From positions 1,488,001-1,552,000 of the forward strand of contig NZ_CWKH01000002.1 of NCBI RefSeq assembly GCF_001245615.1: a DNA stretch of 64,000 bases, in the 5' to 3' direction. The translations under genes and the position numbers were made by a program. Shown here in pieces: positions 48,484-58,200 of the stretch. The DNA is from Mycolicibacterium neworleansense (GTDB lineage Bacteria > Actinomycetota > Actinomycetes > Mycobacteriales > Mycobacteriaceae). How positions within the stretch are numbered: position 1 is the stretch's first letter; every line of letters starts with the position of its first letter. The notes beneath the pieces were generated by a model, which worked only from the letters and a program-made list of their open reading frames with translations, was not told the origin of the DNA and did not search any database.

Positions 48484-49655
48484 AGACCAGTGCCGAGGCG
48501 ATGCTCGAATACCGCAAGGCCTGGCGCTTTTCCCGTGGCGCCGGGCAGAAGGTGGCGGTGATCGACACGGGCGTCAACCGGCATCCGCGGCTTCCCGCAC
48601 TCGAGCCGGGCGGTGACTATGTGTCGAACAGCGACGGCCTGGTCGACTGCGATGCGCACGGCACCCTCGTCGCCGGCATCATCGGGGCGGCTCCGGCCGA
48701 TGGCGACAGTTTCGCCGGGGTCGCGCCCGAGGCCACGATCCTGTCGATCCGGCAGAACAGCGGGGCCTACAGCATCGCCGGCACGAGCAGCGGCCAGAAC
48801 GACGATCCCAATGCCACGTCGGTCGGCTACGGCAATACGCACACACTGGCGCTGGCGATCGCCCGCGCGGTGGATCTCGGTGCCACGGTGATCAACCTGT
48901 CGGAGGTGGCCTGTGCGCCCGTTTCGGCCGGGATGGACGATCGGGAGCTCGGGCGTGCGGTGCGGTACGCCTACGAACGGAATGTCGTGGTGGTGGCGGC
49001 CGCCGGCAACTTCAACTCCCAGAGCATGTGCAAGGCGCAGAACAACATGAACGATCCGAACCAGCCCCTGCACGCCGGCTGGAACAGCGTCAGCACCATC
49101 GCCAGCCCGGCCTGGTTCGCCGACTATGTGCTGACCGTCGGCGCCGTGACCACCTCGGCCACCCCGGCCGATTTCAGCCTGCACGGGCCGTGGGTGGCGG
49201 TGGCGGCCCCGGGGGAGCGGGTCACCTCGTTGGACGCCGGCGGGCCGGGTCTGAGCAACGCGCAGCTCGGCCAGCAGGGGATGGCCCCGTTGAACGGCAC
49301 GAGCTTCGCGGCGCCGTTCGTGTCCGGTGTGGTGGCGTTGATCCGGTCGCGCTACCCCGACATGACCGCCGGTGAGGTCAAAGATCTGGTGGAACGGACG
49401 GCCCGCACACCGGGGAATGGACCCAACCAGGCCACGGGTTATGGAGTCGTGGATCCGGTTGCGGCACTGACCTACCAGCTCCCACCTGGGACTGACGGGC
49501 GTGACGTCACTGCGGCTTCACCGATCAGCGGGCCACCGCAACCTGATCCGGGTAATGTGCGGGCGCGCAGGATCGTCTTCACCGTCACCGCGACGTGTCT
49601 TGCGTTGATGGTGGCGACGGTGGCGGTGGCTGCTGCCCGGCGGCGGTCCAGGTGA
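48357..49655 (+). CDS. mycP: Mycosin (subtilisin-like membrane protease MycP) lacking its signal peptide
   Basis: Counting from GTG 48357, this is 432 aa. The catalytic triad is intact: Asp70 (VAVIDTGVN), His101 (CDAHGTLVAGII), Ser316 (NGTSFAAPFVSG). The C-terminal membrane anchor is IVFTVTATCLALMVATVAVA. The N-terminal extension typical of mature mycosins is present (PPVVEPGPPPTGP, EQKSICGIPTG), but no Sec signal peptide is encoded upstream: the frame runs instead into antisense of the repeat arm and the EccD fragment. As written the protease could not reach the periplasm. Mycosins stabilise the ESX complex, so this bears on whether the system works. Confidence 0.85.
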   Translation: MTPPVVEPGPPPTGPVAPAHPTEQKSICGIPTGVLPGTDFTKQTSAEAMLEYRKAWRFSRGAGQKVAVIDTGVNRHPRLPALEPGGDYVSNSDGLVDCDAHGTLVAGIIGAAPADGDSFAGVAPEATILSIRQNSGAYSIAGTSSGQNDDPNATSVGYGNTHTLALAIARAVDLGATVINLSEVACAPVSAGMDDRELGRAVRYAYERNVVVVAAAGNFNSQSMCKAQNNMNDPNQPLHAGWNSVSTIASPAWFADYVLTVGAVTTSATPADFSLHGPWVAVAAPGERVTSLDAGGPGLSNAQLGQQGMAPLNGTSFAAPFVSGVVALIRSRYPDMTAGEVKDLVERTARTPGNGPNQATGYGVVDPVAALTYQLPPGTDGRDVTAASPISGPPQPDPGNVRARRIVFTVTATCLALMVATVAVAAARRRSR

Positions 49656-49664
49656 GTTAGGGGA

Positions 49665-51158
49665 ATGATGCCGGACGAGAATCGGCCGATCGGCGAGCCC
49701 ACATCGCTCGACGACCTGGCCCCTGGTGAGTTGGACGAGGTGGAGGCCCGGGCAGCTGCGTTGCTGGAACAGATTGCAGCGCAACGGGCAGCCCGGCAGA
49801 TCCATACCGCCTCGTCTCCGGCCGATGACACGACCGACGCGTTCGTGGTGCCTCCGCCGCCCGCGCCTGAACCCGCGCCGGCACCGGTTCGTCGGCTTGC
49901 CCCGCCCCCGTGGCAGATGCAGAGCACGATCGGGTCGAGGGAGTTCGCCGAGCGGTTCGACCTCGACGAACCGGAGCCGACGCCACCGGTTCCCGAACAC
50001 CAGCAACCACCGAATGGTCTGATCCCGATTCCGCCGTTGCCCAGACATGCGCTGCAGCCGGATGAGGCCCCGGAGATGCCCGCGCCTCCGCCACCGGCGG
50101 CTCCGCAGATGCCGGTGCCACCGCCTCCGCTACCTCCACTGCCGTTGCCGCCGCCGGGATTCATGCCGCCGCTCCTGCCGCCGCCGGCGGGCGCACCGGC
50201 ACCGGCGCAGTATTCGCCAGTGCCCCCGTCGCTCGATGACGCCGGGATTCTCAACCGCTCACGTACCGCACCCCATTCGGGATGGCGCCGGGCCGTGCAC
50301 CTGGCGAGCGCGGGCCGCGTCAGTCCGGGGGAATCGCGCAAGGAGCGGGAGCGGGAGGACCTGCTGGCCCAGATCCGTCAGCCGATCGCCGGCGACTTCC
50401 GTATCGCCGTGTTGTCGATCAAGGGTGGTGTCGGCAAGACCACCACCACGCTGGGCTTGGGATCGGCGCTGGCCATGATGCGCAACGACCGCGTGATCGC
50501 GGTGGACGCCAACCCGGACCGCGGAACGCTGGCCGAACGGGTACGGGATACGTCGAGTCAGTCCACTGTGCGAGACCTGCTGTCGGATCCAGACATCGAG
50601 CGTTATGCCGACGTACGCAGCCACACCCGCATGGCGGGCAGTCGCCTGGAGGTTCTGGCCAGCGAGCAGGAACCCGCGGTGTCGGAGGTGTTCGGCGAAT
50701 CCGACTACCGCCGCACCGTCAGCATCCTGCGTCGCTACTACAACATCATCCTCACCGACTGCGGCACCGGCATCATGCATTCCGCGATGGCGGGCGTGCT
50801 CGACCTGGCCCATGCGATCGTGCTGGTCAGCTCACCGGCGATCGATGCGGCCCGCAGTGCGTCGGCGACCCTGGACTGGCTGATGCAGCACGGGCATTCC
50901 GCGCTGGTCCGCGAAGCGCATGTGGTGCTCAGTGCCTCACGGCCCGGGTCGGCGAAGCTCAAACTGGACAAGGTCTACGAACATTTCGAAGCCCGCTGCC
51001 GCTCGGTGCACATGATCCCGTTCGATCCGCACCTGGCCGAGGGTGCCGATGTCGACTTCGACCTGCTTGACCCGGCCACGCTGCAGGCATACCTGGAACT
51101 GGCTGCAGCAGTGGCGGAAAAGTTTCCCCGGCTACGAGGTGCGCCCCAGTACCGGTGA
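49665..51158 (+). CDS. EspI-like MinD/ParA-type ATPase
   Basis: This 497-aa protein has an acidic/helical start, then a ~150-residue Pro-rich disordered region (PPPPAPEPAPAPV, PPPPLPPLPLPPPG), then a P-loop ATPase domain from residue ~240: deviant Walker A SIKGGVGKTTTTLGLGSAL (Lys253), VDANPDRGTL and IILTDCGTGIMHSAM. This Pro-rich-plus-MinD layout is that of EspI (Rv3876) and the ESX-2 protein Rv3888c. EspI is a regulator of ESX-1 activity in response to ATP; a similar role here is inference. AGGGGAA lies just before ATG 49665/49668. Confidence 0.85.
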   Translation: MMPDENRPIGEPTSLDDLAPGELDEVEARAAALLEQIAAQRAARQIHTASSPADDTTDAFVVPPPPAPEPAPAPVRRLAPPPWQMQSTIGSREFAERFDLDEPEPTPPVPEHQQPPNGLIPIPPLPRHALQPDEAPEMPAPPPPAAPQMPVPPPPLPPLPLPPPGFMPPLLPPPAGAPAPAQYSPVPPSLDDAGILNRSRTAPHSGWRRAVHLASAGRVSPGESRKEREREDLLAQIRQPIAGDFRIAVLSIKGGVGKTTTTLGLGSALAMMRNDRVIAVDANPDRGTLAERVRDTSSQSTVRDLLSDPDIERYADVRSHTRMAGSRLEVLASEQEPAVSEVFGESDYRRTVSILRRYYNIILTDCGTGIMHSAMAGVLDLAHAIVLVSSPAIDAARSASATLDWLMQHGHSALVREAHVVLSASRPGSAKLKLDKVYEHFEARCRSVHMIPFDPHLAEGADVDFDLLDPATLQAYLELAAAVAEKFPRLRGAPQYR

Positions 51159-51406
51159 CAAACCCGATCCGCGCGCAGGCAAAGAATGCGCGGTGCGGGT
51201 CAGGGTATGCGAGCTACCGGTGCTTGGTGCGGACCTTCCCGTTGATCTCGGTTGTTGCCGGCAGTCGGCAAATTGACGCGCGAGTCGCATTGCAGCGATG
51301 GCTATTTCACCTCGCTTAATTGTCTGAGCACTCAAATATGGTCAGCCAGAATCGAATTCAGCAAAGTGCGTGGCGGTGAGTTTGCCGATCTGGAACACTG
51401 GCTCGA
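51159..51406 (+). promoter_or_regulatory. 248-bp AT-richer gap before the YbaB-WXG-toxin genes
   Basis: This is the largest gap in the ESX locus and is clearly lower in GC than its surroundings (AT-rich 51265-51400). It probably carries a separate promoter for the YbaB/WXG/toxin unit, with candidate elements TTGACG (near 51273) and AT-rich -10-like stretches downstream (AATTGT, AAATATGG). A small CCGCGC/GCGCGG hairpin just after the EspI-like stop could terminate the upstream message. No single element is decisive. Confidence 0.35.
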
Positions 51407-51871
51407 ATGAGTAACGATGCCCTCCGGCATCAGATGACCGAGGTGCTTGCCTTGGTCCAAGAGCAGATGGCCGACATTGCTGCGGTGCAGCGCCAACAGG
51501 CGCAGCTGACCGCGAGCGCCGCCGCGGCCGACGGCTTGGTCGAGGTCACGGTCGACGCACGTGGTCATGTCATCGAGACCGTGATCGATGAGTCGTACCT
51601 CGAGGAGTTCGAACTCGACGAGCTCGGCGATCACGTCACGTCGGCCGCACAGTCCGCGGCGCAGCTCGTCGCTCAGCGGGCGGCTGCGCTGATGACGCCG
51701 ATCGGGGAGCGGCGCCGGATGTTGCCGTCAATGTCCGAGATCGTCGATGGCGCGCCCGATCTGCGCGATCTGACCAGCGCCGTATTCGGCCATGAGGATC
51801 CGGACGTCCCACAGCGCGAACCCGAGGACGACGACCGGAACGGAACTGCGTTCCCCACCGTGAGGAGCTGA
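51407..51871 (+). CDS. YbaB/EbfC-family protein (EspL-like)
   Basis: This 154-aa protein has a YbaB-type fold: N-terminal helix (LRHQMTEVLALVQEQMADIAAV), then VEVTVDARGHVIETVIDESYL, followed by a helix with AAQSAAQLVAQRAAALM and an acidic tail. EspL in ESX-1 has the same fold and stabilises substrates; YbaB proteins otherwise bind DNA. Position, 4 bp before the WXG100-like gene and next to the toxin, favours a chaperone or expression role for the toxin. Inference. Confidence 0.8.
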   Translation: MSNDALRHQMTEVLALVQEQMADIAAVQRQQAQLTASAAAADGLVEVTVDARGHVIETVIDESYLEEFELDELGDHVTSAAQSAAQLVAQRAAALMTPIGERRRMLPSMSEIVDGAPDLRDLTSAVFGHEDPDVPQREPEDDDRNGTAFPTVRS

Positions 51872-51875
51872 ACCG

Positions 51876-52172
51876 ATGGCTGACGAACTCGGTGTTGGAC
51901 CATCTGAGCTGCGAGCGACGTCGAAGGATCTGAACGACGTCAGCGTCAGGATGAAGAACGTGCTGTCATCCCTGCAGGCCAACCTGGCCGCCGAAGGCGC
52001 CGCGTGGGGCGACGACAAGATGGGTGACGGATTCGCGAAAGGCAGTTCAGGGCATCTGGCGCAAAGGGATTGGGTCGACGGATCCGTGGCGGCCAAGACC
52101 GATCTGCTCGACTACTACTCGGATGGTTTGAAGGGCGCCGCGGACTCCTTCGAACACAACGACCAGGCGTAG
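51876..52172 (+). CDS. WXG100-like small helical protein, likely toxin partner
   Basis: This 98-aa protein is predicted as a helix-turn-helix hairpin: VGPSELRATSKDLNDVSVRM, turn at AAWGDDKMGDGFAKG, second helix VDGSVAAKTDLLDYYSDGL. The central motif is W-G-D rather than strict W-x-G, a form seen in WXG100 partners of large ESX toxins and in EspC-like proteins. I see no clear YxxxD/E export signal at its C-terminus. It probably pairs with the N-terminal helical domain of the giant toxin, as EsxE/EsxF do for CpnT, although only one such gene is here. Confidence 0.75.
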   Translation: MADELGVGPSELRATSKDLNDVSVRMKNVLSSLQANLAAEGAAWGDDKMGDGFAKGSSGHLAQRDWVDGSVAAKTDLLDYYSDGLKGAADSFEHNDQA

Positions 52173-52227
52173 GGCCAATACCATGGGGCGGCGCGCCGCA
52201 TAGGACGGCTGCCGCACCGATTCGCTT

Positions 52228-55200
52228 ATGGACATCGAGATCCCGCCCGACCTCCAATGGGTGTCATACCTCGCCGGTGGTGAGTGGCCGCAGGGCAGCG
52301 AAACCCGCACCCGCCGAATCGGCGAGCACTATCAAGCTGCGGCCGAGGCCATGCAGGAACTCATTCCGGAACTGAGCAGGGTTCGCGGAGAGACCATGTC
52401 GGTTCTGTTCGGTGACACTGCCGAGGCCGCGGAGCGCCAGTTCGCCATGCTGTTCGACGGCGACTACACGGTGGACAAACTCGCCGAGGGCGTCTCGGGA
52501 ATGGGAGAGGGTGCCACCAACTTCGGCACCGAGATCGAATACAGCAAGCTCTCGATCATCGTCGGACTGGCATTGGCCGCCGCCGAGATCTCGTACTGCC
52601 TGTCAATGTCGGGTCCCACCTACGGGGCGTCGACCGCGGCGATACCGGTCATCGAGCAGACCACCGTCATCACGATCCGCCAGATCGTGCTGGCAGCGCT
52701 ACGGCGCGTCGCCGCCAAGATGGGCGAACTGCTGACCAAGACGATGATGAAGAGGCTCCTGCACGAAACCGGGCAGGAAGCTGTCGAGGAGTTGGCGCAG
52801 GGCCTGCTCCAAGAGGGGATCGTCCAGGGCATCCAGGCCAACGAAGGGCACGCCGACTACCGTTGGGACCGGTTCAAGCAGACGGCGATTGCCTCGACGG
52901 TCGGTGGTGGCGCCGGTGGGGCGTCTGCGGTGCCCATGGGCCATGCGCTGGGACCGGCCCGCAACCGGATTTCCGCAGCGGGCAAGGGCGCAACGGTCAT
53001 GTTCACCGCCGGGGTGGTCGGCAACGTGGCAGGCACCATGTCTGTCGGTGGCGAGTTCGACACATTGGCGATCCTCGCCGGTTCGACCTCGACCAGCATC
53101 GGCGGGCTCAAGGGCGCTGGACTCGGCCATCACCCCACCCAGAACAACACCAACCCGGCGGCGGCGTCATCGGAACCCGGTCCTACCGCGCCGACCGGAG
53201 AGCTGACCGGGCTCGACCCGGATGGTCCGTCCGATCTCCAGACCGCGGCAAAACCCGATGCCGACAGTGAAACCGCTCCTGCTGACGACAAGACCAGCAG
53301 TGCAGCGACAGCTCCCGCTGCCCCGAAGGCCGCGCCGTCGAACACCGCCAACAATGGATCGAAAAATGGGGTAGCACAACATGAGTCGGCGCCAAAGCAG
53401 AGCTCCGCGGGCAAGTCGAGCACCGAGGATCGTACGGGCGACGAACACAGGGCCGAGGAGGAAACGGCCGAATCGGATAACGACCAGTCGCAGGTCGACG
53501 ACGACACACCGGCCACCGACAAGACCGATGCCACCGACAATGACCAGACGGCCGAACCGATCTCCGGTCACGACCAAGCTCAGCAAGGGCCCGAACCTGA
53601 CACCGGCACGACCCAGAACGCGCAACTCTCGGAGGAACACGACAGCGCAGCAGCTCCGATGCCGGTGGCGCAGACTGCGGAGTCCCCGGTAACGACCGAT
53701 ACCGCACAGACCATCGATACCGCACAGGCCATCGATACCGGCCAGGCCACCGATTCGGTGCAGGCTGAGACCAGCCAACCAGACCTCGCTCAGCCCGACC
53801 CGGTTCAGGCTGAGACCGCGGCTCCGGTCCCGCAGGCAGGGCCGCCGACCACATCGCAGACGCCGGCATCCACCGGACGCACCGAGGCACAAACTGCGAC
53901 TCCGGCCGCGAAGACGTCCACTCCTGATGTTCGCGAAGAGAATTCGAAGTCACCGACGCCGCAGGCACAGACGGACAAATCGACGCCGACATCCTCGGCG
54001 GTGAGTTCCGATGCGGCGGGCGTGCCAGCCGCGCGCGTTCAGGACACAGTCGCCACAGCCAACCAGGCCAGTTCGCAGCAGCAGGAAGTGCAGGCCCCGG
54101 CGGCCGACAGTCGGACCGAGGACTCCGACGATTGCGCGGACCGGGTTGCGCAGGCGTTGTCGGACAGGTATGGCCGCCAGATCCGCCTGGCGCCCTTCAC
54201 ATCAGCTCGCGGCAGGCCCGGCGTCCAATTGTTCGAGGCCACCGGTTCGGCAGCCCAGTTCGCGTCCTACGCCGATGTGAACAGTGTGCTGGGGCAGATG
54301 GCTCCCGGGTCGTCGGCTGTTCTGGTGTCCGCGTGGTCAGGCGGCCCGAACCAGGGTGGCCACGCCTACCTCGCCGTCAACGACAATGGACAGCTCTTCC
54401 TTGAGGATCCGAACACCGGGCGCCGTACTCCATGGCCGCCCGGATGGGGTCAAGACGCCGTATTGCGCACAGCCGTAGGCTATCTCGATCCGAACGGGCA
54501 AGCCGTCGACCCTTTTCAGGGCCGTCCGCAACAGTTGGTCGCCGCTGCCGCCGTCGGTGACGTGCAGGGTCATCCGCCACAGGGCGATCCGACTCCGGAC
54601 GCGCACAACGACGGCGACACGTCGCCAGGCGAGCGGTGGCGCAATGTGGTGCCCCAGAGCATGGTGGCCGATTCCGCGTTGGCACGGCGTATCCCGCCGG
54701 TTCAGATCGACGGATTGCGCAACCCGCTGGGCCTGATGGAGGCGGCCGACGCCCGGGCACGCAGCAACGCCGCATGGTGGTCACAGCTGACCGGAGCAGA
54801 GCAGCTCGCCCTGATCGAGGCCTACCCTCAGCACATCGGCAACGCCGAAGGCATCCCGGCATCGGCCCGGCACAAGGCCAACACCATCTCGTTGAGCGAA
54901 AGCCGCAGCCAGCTGAAGTCGTTGCGGGACAGTGGGCATCGGCTCACGCGCAGTCAGAGCAAGTTGCTCGCCCGCCTCGATCAGATAGACGCCGCCCTGA
55001 CCCGAGCCGGGCAGTTGGCCCAGCAGTCCGATCTCGGCGGTCCCCAACTCCTGTCGTTCGACCACACGGCATTCGGCGGTGACGGCCGCGCGGTGGTCAG
55101 CTTCGGCGCCGATCCCTACCGGGCGGATTCGGTGTCCTGGCATGTGCCAGGCCAGGGCATCACGATCGACCAGCTCGGCGCCTTCATGGGTGATGCGCTC

Positions 55201-58200
55201 AACCACCTGCAGTCGACCACCCAGGAGAATCCGGAGGTCAGCGCTGCCTCGATCGCATGGATCGGCTACGACACCCCGAGTGGTCTGAGCAGTTGGCGCG
55301 CTGCCGGTCAGACGCTCGCCCGCGAGGGTGGCGCGATCCTCTACAGCGATATCCGCGCGTTCAACGCTGCCCGCGACACCATGGCCGGCGACGGCAGCCA
55401 TTTCAGCGGAAACCACGTATTCGCCCACTCTTACGGCACCACCGCGACCAGCTACGCGGGCCGCGACGGAAGACTGGCCAATGACGTTCGAACCATCTCT
55501 CTGATCGGCTCACCGGGCACCGGTCCGGTGCGTGCGGCGGCCGATTTCGGTATCGGAGACAACGTCTTCGTCGCCTCGTCCTCGCGGGATCCGTTCACCG
55601 CACTAGGTGGCCGCGACCCCGGTTCGGCCGGGCGCGTCTTCGGTCTCGGGCTCGGTGTCGATCCGGCCATGAATACTTTTGGTGGCCAACGCGTCACGGC
55701 TGAGTTCTCCTCGGACATGGACCGGGCCCGCAGCCGGGGCACCCACAACTCCTACTACCGCTACGCCGACCGCGCCGCCGGGGTACGCAGCGAATCACTG
55801 GCCAACTTCGGCCGGATCGCTGCCGGGCATGCCGATCGGATCGACACCGACCGGCATCGAACGGTCGATAGACAGCCGCGGAGATACTTCGGTACGCGGG
55901 AACGTACGGTGGAGCCCGCGGCAGGCAGGCCGCTGCGGCTCGACGGTGAGACCAGTACCCAGGGCGACCGCGAAACCCGCCGCCCATGGAATCCACGGTG
56001 GCAGTCCGAGGTGCAGGCCACCGGTGAACTGGACACTCGCACGAAGCGCGAGATCGCCAACGACGCGCTGGATGAGCTGGGCGTCAAGCCCAAGGACATC
56101 ATGAGCCCGGCCGATCACCGGGTCTCGGTGGATCGCGCGGTGGATCGGGCGCGGACGAATGCGCACTGGTGGGCCGGGTTGTCGGACGCGCAGCGGCAGG
56201 CGTTGATCGAGACGTATCCGTTCGAGGTGGGTAACGCCGAGGGCATCCCGCCGATGGCGCGTCACCGGGCGAACTCGATCATGCTGGAGCGCAACGCCGC
56301 CCGGCGCGACCTGATGGTGTCGCAGCGTGACAACGGGATCGCCCTCACCGAAGCGCAGGAAAAGTTCATCAAGCTGATGGACGACATCGAGTCCGCGCTG
56401 CGCACCGCCGAGCGGAACGCCGTCCGGCACGGAATCGGCGGGCCGTACCTGCTGGCACTGGACCCGGACGCGTTCGGCGGGGTCGGCCGCGCGATCGTCA
56501 GTTTCGGCGCCGATCCGTATACCGCGCAGTCGGTGTCCTGGTACGTGCCGGGGATGACGACCACGATCGAGCGGCTCGGCACCATCATGCGCCGCGCGTT
56601 CAACCAGCTGCGCTCGACGCAGCAGGAGAACCCGGACCTGTCAGCAGCCTCGATCACCTACCTCGGCTACCAGCCCCCCGGCAGTTGGGATCCGCGGGTC
56701 GGGTTCCAGCGGATGGCACGGAATGGCGGGCAGATCTTCGCCAGCGATATCGCGTCGTTCAACGTCGGGCGGGATGTATTTACCGGGGATGGAAGCCATT
56801 TCAGTGGCAACCACGTGTTCGCGCACTCGTATGGGTCGACGACGGTCAGCCACGCGGGGCACGGCCGCCGACTGGCCGATCACGTGCAGACCATCACGCT
56901 GATCGGTTCGCCCGGGGCCGGGCCGTTGCGGACCGCGGCTGATTTCGGTATCGGGGACAACGTGTTTGTGGCGGCGTCGTCACGGGACCGCACCACCGGG
57001 CTCGGCGGTGAACATGCCGGCGACCGCGGCCGCACGATTCGGCGCATGGGTCAGGGCATCGATCCGGCGATGGATATCTTCGGCGCGCGCCGCATCACCT
57101 CGGAATTCCCGGTTGCCCTTGACCATCGGGGAGCCGGGTCGCGGATGACCCACAGCCTGTACTGGGCTTACATGGATCCCGGCACTTTGCAGGTGCGCAG
57201 CGAATCGCTGGCCAACTTCGGCAGAATCGCGGCCGGCCGCGCAGACCAGGTGCACACCGAAGGGCATCGCACCCTGCACCAACGAAACCGACGGCTGTTC
57301 GGTGGTACCCGGGAGCAGACAGTCGAACCCGCGACCGGACGTCCGTTACGGCTGACCGACGACCCGACCTCCAACCACTCGGTGGAGGGTCGGCACTTCT
57401 GGAATCCGCGCTTCCGGAATTCACCCGCCGAGGTCTCCGAAGCCCAGGTGCCCGTGGACAACACGACGGACGTCGCTCGCGCGGCGCAAGAACTGCCGGC
57501 AGCGGAGTCCAGCGATGTCGAACAGACGGCCGTGCCGGACCGGGTGGTGGCCGATGTGGCATTGGCGGAGAGAGGAATCAAAGCCGCTGATCTGATGAGC
57601 CCGGCCGATCACAAGGTGCCGGTGGATCAGGCGGTGGATCGGGCGCGGGCCAACGCGCATTGGTGGGCCGGGTTGTCGGAGACTCAGCAGCAGGCGTTGA
57701 TCAAGACCTATCCCCATGAGGTGGGTAACGCCGAGGGCATTCCCCCGAAGGCCAGGCACGACGCGAATTCGAAGATGCTGCGCCGGTACCTGGACCACCG
57801 TGACCTCCTGTTGTCGCGCCGCGAGAACGGAGTTGCGCTCAACAAGTTCGAGTCGAACTACATCGATCTGATGCACGACATCGAGTCGGGTCTGCGTTCG
57901 GCGCAACGCAATGCCACCAGGCTCAACGTCGACGGACCGTTCCTTTTGGCACTGGATCCGCAGGCCTTCGGCGGGGTCGGGCGCGCGATCGTCAGCTTTG
58001 GTGCGGATCCGTATACCGCGCAGTCGGTCTCCTGGTACGTGCCGGGGATGACGACCACGATCGGCAAGCTGCGGGCGATGACCATGCGCGCGGCCAACCT
58101 CCTGCAGTCCACCCTGCAGGAGAACCCGGGCCTGTCTGCGGCCGCGATCACCTACATCGGCTACCAGGCCCCGGGCAGTTGGGATCCGCGGGTCGGATTC

